From assembly GCA_025617745.1 (NCBI GenBank), contig CM046854.1, forward strand, positions 62,019,606 through 62,083,605: DNA of 64,000 nt. Reading direction: 5' to 3'. The stretch comes from Heliocidaris erythrogramma. Its lineage: Eukaryota; Echinodermata; Echinoidea; Camarodonta; Echinometridae. The first letter of the stretch is position 1. Each line of letters begins with the position of its first letter. The position numbers were made by a program, and so were the translations under genes. Below the pieces are notes generated by a model, which saw only the letters and a list, made by a program, of their open reading frames with translations, was not told where the DNA came from and ran no database searches. Of this stretch, positions 21,901 to 33,900 are shown in pieces.

Positions 21901-24900
21901 ATGTCTTCAGAGATATTATGAGCTAAATAACAACAAGTTGGGTCTGTCTTGCAAAGTCTCTGAAAATGAAACTTGAAAAATTTCAATAATGATGACAATT
22001 TTGAATTTGAGTGTAGGTCTACGACTACCACGAAAAATACATTTACAGTTTCGTGAATATCTGGAATGAAATTATATTTGACAAGTTTCATTCAAATTTC
22101 CGATTCAGTACAACAACTAAACATTATTATAATGTAATATAATGTTAACTGGAAATGGAAGGAGTCATTAGACAAAAGTAAACTGATTTTAATAATGAGG
22201 CACTTGAATAATTTATGCATAAATATTTTCTCGAAAACAAAAGTTGTTTCGAACGTCCTTGTTTTTGTTTTAACCCTAAAAAGAGCTATTTTGGAGGTAT
22301 TGAGGACTGCAAATCTCTATTTTTTTTAATTCAATATGATAATATAATAATTATATGCGTAAATACACATTTTTGAGTGATATCAAGTAATGAAAGGCCT
22401 TGGAGATAAAATTTCAATGCAAGAAGCTATTTATAAACATTACCAACATTATTATGAAAGGAAAAAAATGAAAGTAATTTCATTTATTATTTATTCTATT
22501 GTATTACGAATTTCTTATGTCTTTCTTTCTTTTTCAACTTTACTTTTTGATTTTTTTTTACGTTTGCTGTTTCAAGGTGTTATCTGAACCACTATTCAGC
22601 TAAATCAGATGATTATAACAGCTTAAATATGAAATTATAGGTGATAATTGAGGAATATGAGGAAATGCCGTTTCCCGTTCGTTTTATATACACAACTCAG
22701 AAATTCTCCGTTTTCGGGCTGACATGGGGTCACAAAAGGTCATGTGACTTGGTAACTTTGCAACCGATTTTCGTAAACTTGAGTCAAAAAATGCGCAATA
22801 CTTAAAAGAATAAAGTCAGAAAGTGGCGTGGCGTGAAATTGCGGCGGTTCAAATTTTGCGGCAAAAACTGTCTAGGGGAGGGGGCATCATGCACTCTAAG
22901 TCCTTTTAGGGTTAAAACTAAATGATTAAACAAAGAATATAGGCATTGCCATTTTTCGGAATAAAACAACATATGATACTTGATAATCTAAGTTTTAAAC
23001 GTTTATAGTCTAGTCATTGGGATATGTTTAGTCTAATGATATTTGAAACAATGCGGATATCGAGAAAGATTGCCCCTCCCCGGACCTTTTTTTTTGTCCA
23101 TCCGACATAATTATGCAGCATTAGGCTTGTGAAAACAAAGTTCCAAAGTAAAATCAGTGCAAAATTGAACTCGGCTATTGCTGTAATTTGAAATAAATGA
23201 ATAAGTAAATATAATATATGGGCAATTCCACGGTAACGGAATTACAAATTAGAGAGTTTTTCTTCGCCTTTTTGGAGTTTGTGCACTAAATTTGTAATTT
23301 GGTCCCCTTGCTACCATTTAATAATCTGCAGATGTACTCATTCTTTCACCGTACATTCATTACATTCTGGTATATATATATATATATATATATACCGTGG
23401 TAACGGAATTACCAGAAAATGGTGGCATTTTTAAATCTTTCATTTACATTCAATATCCTCTGAAATGTATCAGCCAATTATTCCAGATTCATGTTTGATT
23501 CAGCTTTCTTTTTATTCAAGTTAATTGTGATAGAAAGAGATTGAAAAATAACATGACAGACATGTACTCTAAAAAAAAAAAAAATCGAGTGATCACTGAC
23601 GGCACCTCCCGGGGTAATGAAAATAGAGTAAAAAGAGAGTGAAAGCCCACTTTTTTCCTTTTGGAGACCACTCGATAGTCACTCGACAACCACTCCTAAA
23701 CAAGTGATCACTGACGTGACTCTCATGGGAGTGAAAACATCGTGAACATTCACTCTTTTTAGTAACCTTAAAAAAAGCAAATACTATAGTATTTGCTCTT
23801 TTTCATAGATACGTCATCGGTAACGGAATTACATCTTCTGAAATTTACTAAGAAAACTAAATGTTCTTCAATTCCATGTAAACTTAAATGTTGATAAATT
23901 TTTATTAGCAATCTCAAGTGAATAAAACATATTAAAAACAAACTTACAAGGTGCTCACCTAATCTCTCTAAACCATCAAAATGAGAACCTTTAAAGGCAC
24001 TGTGAAGGATTTACATGCAAAAGCAAAACTGCAAACAGGTGTAATTGAGTGATAGAATGGTAAATTGCAAAAATATCTTACATGTATGTGAAAATCACAT
24101 GGAATACCTAATTATCTAAAAGCCAGCCAGCTTTAGTTTTAATGTTTATTCTGTATTAATGTCTATCAGAATATATATAAAGGCAAATTCAAAGGATTTT
24201 GCAAATTTTTAAAAGGAATTCTAATGACATAATGATAAGTAAATGAATGGTAGGTGAATATTCAATCCGACATATACCAAGACCAAAAAACAAACAAACA
24301 AACAAACAAACTAACAAACACTTCAAAACAGTGTTTTATAATAAATTGGGCTCTTTGTCATAGATCGATGTTGTCTAAAACTATTAAAATATCTTACATG
24401 TATGTGAAAATCACATGGAAAACCTAATTATCTAAAAGCCAGCCAGCTTTAGTTTTAATGTTTATTCTGTATTAATGTCTATCAGAATATAAATAAAAGC
24501 AAATCCCAAAGAGTTTGCAAATTTTTAAAAGGAACTCTAATGACATAATGATAAGTAAATGAATGGTACGGTGAATATTCAATCCGACATATACCAAGAC
24601 CAAAAAACAAACAAACAAACAAACAAACTAACCAAAAACACATCAAAACAGTTTTATAATAAATTGGGCTCTTTTTCATAAAGCGATGTTGTCTAAAACT
24701 GAAACAGTTCTCCTTTCTATAACCATATGTAAAGTCATGTAGACATAGACATTTATTATCCATACTGGATTCTTTACCTCTTTTTTGCAATTAATATTAC
24801 GTCAGAGCTGCTTCCCATATGATATATACATAATATACATGTTCCAACTTCTCAACCACATTTTAACCTTTTATGCATGATGGTAATTCCGTTACCAAAC

Positions 24901-27900
24901 GGAAGTTTTCAGTTGATATAATTATGTCTAATACCTTGGAACACATTTTGCGTACACATAAACGATTATAATGAAAGTGAATGCATGAGACTTGCATCAT
25001 AGTCATTATAGTGCCCAAAATATTTAATAAACATCAAAGAATTGTCAAGTAATTTCAAACATGCATTGTGCCGAATGAATTGGGGAAAAGGGTTTTTTCA
25101 GTTTCTTTTAAAGGGATTCGTTAACTTTGTGGAGGCTTGATTTGATAAATGTTGAATGTTGATATCTGTCTTGTATAATGATGTGCAGAAGGATAAAATA
25201 GCCAGGCATATAAATGTTTTCAAATATATAATGCTATTATTAAGATATCTATGACTGAATACTCCTATTTACGAAAGCGTATACGCATTAGTCTAACACT
25301 GAGTCTATGGGGGAAAATGAGTCTGGCATTTCCGGTCACTTGCATATGTTTAATTTTGTGAAGCACATGAATTTGAAGTGCTTTTTTTCATGGGGTTCAT
25401 TTTTACACCATATTACATACACTGATAGGATGTAAGGCCAGGCAGCTCAGATTTTATCAAGCCTCTACAAAGTTACCAAATCACTTTAATTCAAGATTTG
25501 GCTATTGGATGGAACAATTAAAGCGATCTATAATTAGTGATTTTGCCCTTCTCATGTGGATTGCCCATAGGCCTACATGTACATCGTCTTTGAGCTGATG
25601 GCAAAATGTGAGAATGCCTCACAAGAGAAAGGTTTGTGAATTTCATCGTCTTTAAAGGGAAGGTAAACCCTGGCGATTTAGTTAGCTGTTTAGTTGAAGG
25701 GCACATTGTTGATTATATATGTCGAATTTCAACACATTTGGGCCCCCCTAACGCCGTCAACAAGTACATTGTAGTTAGAAATATCATTTTGTCGTCTGCT
25801 AGAAGGTCCTATATCGATCGTGTGCGTCGCCATTTTGAACAGATAAGCCCCGCCCTGTGATGTTTTGTCGGACCTCTCGGACCAGAAGTACCCGGATGCC
25901 GCCATTATTACGCGTTTCAAAAAGGTGTACTGCCAGGCGTTCGGATGCTCCAATCGGTCGGGAAAAGGAGGAAATTTGAGTTTCCATTCCTTTCCTAACA
26001 AGGAGAAGAATAGAGAACTATTTTGGAAGTGGGCTACGGCCGTTAAAGGGAAGGTAAATCCTGGACTTTTGGCCTACTGAGAGTGTTAAGAGCACAATTC
26101 TTGACATTACTGTGAAAATTTACCTCTTATGAACGCTTGACGGTGGAGTAATTCACACTTTTGTGAGCAATGATCGTCTGCTACAGCCTGCTATCGGGGT
26201 TGGCCATATTTTTGATTCACCCGCGCTATGATGACGTTTTGTCGGACATGCCTCGTCGGATGGTCGCTACATATCACGTCGTTTTTGTTAGAAACGTACG
26301 AGTTCGACAGAAATTTTTCCACTTTAACGGCCGTAGCCCACTTCCAAAATAGTTCTCTATTCTTCTCCTTGTTAGGAAAGGAATGGAAACTCAAATTTCC
26401 TCCTTTTCCCGACCGATTGGAGCATCCGAACGCCTGGCAGTACACCATTTTGAAACGCGTAATAATGGCGGCATCCGGGTACTTCTGGTCCGAGAGGTCC
26501 GACAAAACGTCACAGGGCGGGGCTTATCTGTTCAAAATGGCGACGCACACGATCGATATAGGACCTTCTAGCAGACGACAAAATGCAATTTTTAACTACT
26601 TGTTGACGGCGTTAGGGGGCCCAAATGTGTTGAAATTCGACATATATAATCAACAATGTGCCCTTCAACTAAACAGCTAACTAAATCGCCATGGTTTACC
26701 TTCCCTTTAAAGTGTGTTCTAACAACAATGAAAACCCATGCACGATATACTCGTTAAACAAGCAAACATGGTATATAAAATGGCATCATCGTTTTACGGG
26801 TAAGGGTGAGATGTTGTCGTTCTTTGGCAGACCATGGCCACTAACAGAGAGACTGCACGGCCACAATGAGCGATTTCACCCCTACCTCTGGGGGACAAAC
26901 CAATGCCTTTACCGTACCTCCAAATGATTTAGCTGAGCAGCAGGAAGACATCTCCATGACGACATTCTTCTGCTGGTTCACAACAGAGAATACTGTGGGG
27001 TTTTTTTTTTTACAGCAAAGCAGGAAGTTCCCCTATTCTGTGCAGACATATAATAATAAATTTCAAGCATCTTGGGCATAAAAGATGGAAGAAATACTGA
27101 ATATATTTTGCCATGTCTTATACTAATGGTGGAATTGCCCAGAGCATTTGAATAACCATTCACGGTTATTAGCATATTTGTATTATGCAGGAATCATGAT
27201 CATCTTATCATTTAACCATAAATATCAGGCTTTTGGGATAAAGGGCTCCGTTCATGAATGCGTGACCATTCTGCATTCATACATGATAATCTTCTAGGAC
27301 ACGGGGAATAAGAACAAAAGAGGGCACTATTCAGTATATGCGTGTAGTGTCCCTGTATTAAAGGGAAATTAACCTCAGCGTATGAATTAGCTTATTTTGA
27401 ATGGTGTAGTATATGCCTCTTATTTGATACATGCAATTTCATGTAAAAACACAGGATATAGATATAAATCACTATTTTCCAGCCAAGTTATCGTCTGCTA
27501 GCAATAATAAGGGGGCTGCCATTACTTTATGTGTACACGAACATATTTTTCATCCCAAGTAAAATTTCCTTCATCGTTAACTTGTAATTGATTTTTAGAG
27601 GACAAATATATATTAGATAAAGTCACATATTCTGAAATGTAAGTTTAGTTTTATATATTTTTTAAAAGGTCTTAATTTGTTCATAAAAAATATACTTCAT
27701 AAAAAATATACGTCAAGGACGGAGAATTGACGTCAAGGACGGAGACAATCGTAACAATACCAAAACAAAGCGAGGAATCTGCTTTACAGGATGGCTATTA
27801 GAACTCATGGGTCGTCAATTATCTAGGCCCATGGCCAATAACAATCGTAATACAATCAGAACAAAGCGACGTATCTGTTGTAAAGGTAGGCTATTATCAA

Positions 27901-30900
27901 TGCATATGGTACCTAATGATCCGTGTCATGCACAAAATGGCAGCCTCCATGGAAAGACGTAGCAGACAATAGGTGCATCTAGAATATCACGTGGGGTTAA
28001 TTGTCGTTTAAAGAGGTAAGCACTATATAGGCACCAATCCTGCTGAGCTCATGAATATTCATATCAGAAACCCCTTTTTGAAGACTTTGAAAGACACTAC
28101 AAGTTTCGGACTTGTATTTTCTTACTCAGTCACCTTATTTTTAAATCAGCAAAAGAAAATTTCGTAATATAAACCTCTGCCGAGGTTCGAACCGTGGTCC
28201 TTTCACCAAGAGAGGACTGGATTATCTGATTGCGCCACACAGAACAGCTGCTCGATGCCCTTGCTCGTTTTATTATATTGCTACAATTCGTTTTCATGAA
28301 TATTCATGCCGACTAGTCTTGACGGAATAAACCGTATTATGAGCAGTTTGACGCGATATGATTTTCATGAGCTCAGCTGCAGGATCGGTGCCTATATAGT
28401 GCTTACCTATTAAAGAGTTGCGACAACTGGGGATTTGAACGCTATTTTGTTTCCACTATTACGTAACATTTCTATTCAATACCGATGAGCACCTTTGTGC
28501 TTTTAAAGGCATTGAGTAGCTTTGCAAAATTTGACAAATTCATCGTGAAAGTGGTCCAATGATATATAATCCTACTGTTAGAACTATACTTAGCAACATG
28601 TGAAAGTAAGATAGAAATTGGAGCTCATTTACTATTTTTAAAAAAGAAAATAAATGTGGTTTTGAAAACAAAATTCTGGCTGAAATAACGGCAGATCTAC
28701 GTTTCAAACAGTATTTGGTCTAGCGTCCTCATGCGTTCGTTGTGAGACATTGGCAATACGCTATGTGTGTTTCGTACATGTATAGAGATAGTATCTATGG
28801 TACATGGTAAGCCCGTTTATACCCAACATCCACTTACAGGCGCTAGGCGCCAGTGATATACCAGCCAGCTGAGCTGTCGGGATAGTTACTTGTACAGTGC
28901 AACGGTATACGGTCGTACTCCGTACCCGTCGGCGAGCCATGTAGCTAACTCAGCTCAGTGCACCGCACACATAGTGAAAGCTAGTTCTCGACGTTTGTTT
29001 TATCATCTTGAGAGTGAGACTTGAAATTTTTTCTCATTACTGCCAGCGCCGGGACAGGGACACAGTGTGATATCCACACAACTCACTGTAAGTGTAAGAT
29101 TTGTAAGATTTGTAAGATTTGTAAGATTTTATTGACTCTATCGACTGGAGTGGTAGGTATAATCCCGGGTATAGGGTGACCTACATCATAGATCATACAT
29201 GTACTGCGTACTTTACTGTACGCCGAGCTCCTTGGGCTTGGCTGATCAATCTGGTAATATAGTGGGCATGGACCATGGTGGGAGTGGTACTGGCCTCCGC
29301 AGCTGTATGGGGAGCCCTAGGCTACGTCACTAGGTCTGCGCACCTAACTAAGGTTTGACGGAAAAAATGAACAAGAATTTTTTTAATATTCCTCTAAAGA
29401 TTTATTTTATTTTATTCCTGATATTCTAAAGAGTAAGTTTGAGAAAAAATTGCATCAAAATTAGAGCAAGAACAATGCCATTTTCACAAGAAACTGTGGC
29501 CTTGTCATTTCAAGTAATTCAAGTTCAAATTTCAACATCCCTGATACTGATGATAGCAGAAAGTGTTAAAAATGACGTGATATTTACGTCGTGGTTTTCG
29601 TCTTTTTTACGTCCTGTAATTACGTCAATAAGACTACAACTTGCATCAACGCAAGACGTCAAGAGGACGTCTTATTTTGACGTCATCTGTACACTGTAAA
29701 AACTGAAGTGCTGTAGGCCTATAGCCTAGGCTATATAGCACTTTTTGAGGGCATGCATAGGGACTGCACTCAGAGTCAGAGTGCTATTGAATGCACACAG
29801 CGTGCTATTTCAGCACTTTCACGCGAGCTGGACCGGCTAAACATTCATTAAAAAAAATTATTTTGGCGAGCCTCGAACCAGGGTCCGCTGATCGAGAATT
29901 GCTGGCATTACCGCTGGACTAACTCACATCGTACGATGTAGAGCAGATCATATTGTTACATAGTGAATTTACGACACCACATAGTTCATGTTATCTATTT
30001 GACTCCCATGACTAAACTGGATTGCAAGAAGCATCTGTCAGTCCATCGGTAACGTCAGTGCCTCTCAATCAGCGGAACCTGGTTTTTTGCTGGTAAATTA
30101 GCACACTACAACTAGTGCTACAAACAGCATTTCAGGTGCAGTCACTATTATACATGCCCCTAAAAGTAACGCTTTAGTTTTTACAGTGTACAAGACGTAA
30201 AGATGACGTCAAAATAAGACGTCCTCATGACGTCTTGCGTTGGTGCAAGTTGTCGTCTTATTGACGTAATTACAGGAATTAAAAAAAGATGTAAACGACG
30301 ACATAAACATCACATCATTTTTTCCTCTTTCTACTATCAGGGACAGGGAGTGAATATAAACAATCTTGCATGGTTCCCAATCCCATGTCTGCGCACTTAT
30401 TCATTAACACGCAGTTCGGGAGTTTTGATGTGAAAAACAACATTTTGTGGCTTGTGAATAAAATGTCTGGTTTGCATGGCTCGCAAGTATGTGAGAAATG
30501 ATTATAATTCATTTTGATATTGCGAGGGGCCGCGAAATAATACCAAACACACACACATATACACAATCCAACGAACACTTACCTTAAATGTAATTATCCT
30601 TGCTGACAAGTATCACAATATGCAGCACGAGTAGGCCTACCGTCTGCTTCGTGTCGAATCAGTAAGTAGTATCAGTAATCAGTATATATGATGATCAATG
30701 ACGATTGTGGATGCGTGATGTCAGATGATATATTTTGGCGGGAGGTTTTCTGTTGTCTTGATCCGTTGGGGCACTCATCCGTATGGCACTTATTGTACAA
30801 CTTATTACATAATACTAAACTGGGCGTTGGGGGCGTGTATCACTTATATTATTATACTACTATGCCACTATACTGCCCCCCACCCAAAAAAAAATGTTTC

Positions 30901-33900
30901 CATATTTATAATATTCTCATTAATTAATATCTATACATATATTTTTCTTCACAAATTCAGTTACAACACTGAACATTACCATTTACTAAACATGTATAAC
31001 TTACCCTTTCTCTGCCTTGCCAAGTGTTAAATAAAATCCTTTTGTCTTTAAAGTTAACGTATATATATATATATATATATATAAAATGATTCCTGTACGC
31101 ACCTGTACAATAAGAAAACAAATGTAAATTGTTATATATAATTAACTTACTATATTTTTTTCTTACTTCTCTAGCTCCAAGACAGCTCGTCTGGTTTATT
31201 CTACTCAGTTTCTCTTCCGTTTTATAAATTATATTGACACTTTGTCTTTTCACAATATATCATATACAAAATATGCGATACCAAAAGCTACTTGATTTTT
31301 CATATTACATAACAAAACTCAACATACATAAAGTAACATAACATGAAGACTATTTATCTTCTCATATAAACATACATATCATTTTATAACATACAGATAA
31401 AGACAAAAATAAAGGTATAGGGCGTACAGGATGCAGGCAGAGAATAGGGGCAAAGGAACTGTATTGCACTTTACTTTATGCAATACAGCTCCCTTGCATT
31501 AACCATGGTCTGGTTGAGGAGTGATTCGAGGGAAACCCCTCGAATCGACGCCACCACCTGCCCGACATCGCCTATAAAAGCTTCCGTCTGCCAACTATTT
31601 CGCGGGCGGACAGGCAGGTACGGGGCGTCCGTCTCAACCAGAAGACGGTTGCTTGGGATGGATTGGATGCCCAACAGTTTAAGATGGGCACCCAATCCAC
31701 AGTAATAGGAAACATTGCCGGTTATGCCAAAGTAGGCATGTTGAAACTTTGATGTCCATTCGTCGACAATGTCCGGCGAACCCATAAAACAGTGAAGGTG
31801 GATTCGCTGTGTCGCCGGACAGTGTCGACGGATGGCATCCCGTGCCAATTTATGAACCGACCTCGGAATCGGCCCGTTGCCCGGTCTAGAGCCATTAGCT
31901 CCCCGGAGATGGAGAACCAGGACTCTCCCAGTGGAAAGCCCCAGGAGCCGCTCAAAGAGCTTCTCCTGTGCCTCCCACTCGGAGTCGTCCGTGGTCCAAT
32001 CCAGCCCCATCTCCGAGATGCCCCGAACCCTCGGATCGGCAAGGGCCGATCTCAAGGCCTCAAAATGAATGTTCTTAAGGCCAAAGGCGTGTTTGGGGTG
32101 TATGCCCACAGCCACTGCAAAGCCCTCAGGCAGGTCCCTAAACACCCCGTCCAGGTAACCGGGGGCCGAATATCTATTAGGGTCACAGAAGTTCATGACC
32201 CCCCCGGCCACCTCGACAGGGTGCACAGGTTTCCCCTGGAGCTCTGACTTCGCCCCTTTCATTGCAACCCTATCGGGATGATAATGGGCATCAAACCCTT
32301 TCAATAGTGGCTGCGAGCAAGGCGACCCACTTTTTTCCTTTTCGGGTACAATTTCCCGAAGGGCTTTCTTAACAATTTCAGGGGTCATGCCCCTTCCTCT
32401 CCCACCAGAGAATCCCGCCATGTGGAGTGATCTAGGCCCTGGCCAGAGTCCACGGCCACGACCAATCCCCACGGCAAAACTTCCGGTGGAAGAGGGTCCA
32501 GAAGAGAACCCGGGAAGCGGGCCAGGGGCAGTTCTTTGTTCCTGCTCCTTTTTGGCTTTTTTGGCCCGCTTCTCGCGCTCTCTTCTCTTCTGATTGGCTA
32601 TTCTTTTCTTTTCTCGCTCGGCCTCAGAGAGAGCTTTAACCTGGGCAGTCCCTTCTGCTGGAGCAAGAGGTGGATTGCCCGGAGAAGCCTGCTCCGAAGC
32701 CGAGCTGAGTACCTTTTTAAGAGAAATATTATCTTGGTGCCACACTTCCTCTTCCCCTGGAGGCGGTGGTAGATCCTGTCCTGACATCCCTTTCACTGCA
32801 TGGGAAGATAAGAATAATTATAATCAACCATACTGGAAGGATCACTCATTATACTCACCTTGGTCTATCTCCCCCTGGCACAAAGGGGGCAAAACCATTT
32901 AAGATCTTCTAGCCCTCCTGATTGGGTAATTCCCACACATGCTCCATGATACCATTCCAGACATTTGTCGCAACAAATCATCAAAGAGCCATCATCAGGC
33001 TTCCGGCAAAGACAGTAAAGTTTGTCTTTGCCAGGAGTCTCAACAATAGCCTTACTTCGATCCGTACATTTTTTCAAACGATCGTGATTATAAGTGGCTA
33101 TTGTTCTTTTGAAGGCTACTCGATAGAGATAAGGCGACCTTTTTTCCACAATAACCGCAGGTCCTTTCCAAGGGGGGCTCAACTTACGTGATCTCCCCTT
33201 GACACTAGCCGTATCCCTGATATATACACGGTCATTTACTTCAAATTCTCTTGTATATTGTCTGACGTCGTAATCTCGTTTCATTCTTCGTTGAGCAGCT
33301 TTAATTGCTGCCCTAGCTGAAATGTGGGCCTTCCGCATAGCACAAGTCAGCTCGGCAACAAATTCTTCTTTAGTCTGCTCTTGCGTTCGTTGGGGAACCG
33401 AGAATACGAGATCAGCGGGTAGATTGACCTCCCGACCCAGCATCAGCTTGTTAGGGGTAAATCCAGTCGTACGATTGACGGTAGAACGAATAGCACCTGC
33501 GATTTGCTGCAGATGTTTATCCCAGTCTCTTTGAGACTTAGAGACATAGCATCGCACCGCATCCATCAAGGTCCTATTCGCTCTCTCAACTTGCGAATTT
33601 GCTTGGGGGCGGAAAGCGGTAGTTTTGGATTTATGAATGTCAAGGACACGACACATGTCCTTGAAAAGGATGCTCTCAAAATTCCTGCCCTGATCCGTGA
33701 AGATTTGAAATGGATACCCAAATCGGCAGAAAAAACTGCTCACAGCTGCATGAGCCGTCGTCTCCGCCGTTTGGGAGGGCAGGGGTACGCATTCCACCCA
33801 TTTAGTGAATTGATCTATCATAACCAAGATGTGCTCATTACCCTGTGAGGACTTTGGAAGTGGACCCATAAAGTCGAGATGGACACGCTCCATGGGCGCA

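Larger units (their letters stand above)
29539..30342. mobile_element. Foldback element with TGACGTCA-rich arms, split by a TA element
   Basis: The left arm (29539-29691) and right arm (30190-30342) are inverted copies, about 85% alike, of a ~152-bp unit running 'ccctgata..agcagaaag', 'acgtgatatttacgtcg', 'acgtcttattttgacgtcat'. The same unit recurs as direct tandem copies at 63735-64000. The palindrome's centre is interrupted at TA by the element 29692-30188. Each arm holds several GACGTC palindromes, including the CRE-like octamer TGACGTCA. Confidence 0.7.

Noticed and set aside
26866-27081. 71-codon frame MSDFTPTSGG... as a host exon
   Set aside because: No domain recognised, and no splice partner on the + strand in a compatible phase could be supported.
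32387-32593. Proline-rich frames opposite the TatD ORF and other frames antisense to gag and pol
   Set aside because: These are shadow frames of strongly coding DNA on the other strand.
31471-32796. TatD ORF as a host TATDN2-like gene
   Set aside because: It lies intronless between pol and the 3' LTR of an element with identical LTRs, on the element strand and tightly spaced, so it belongs to the element.
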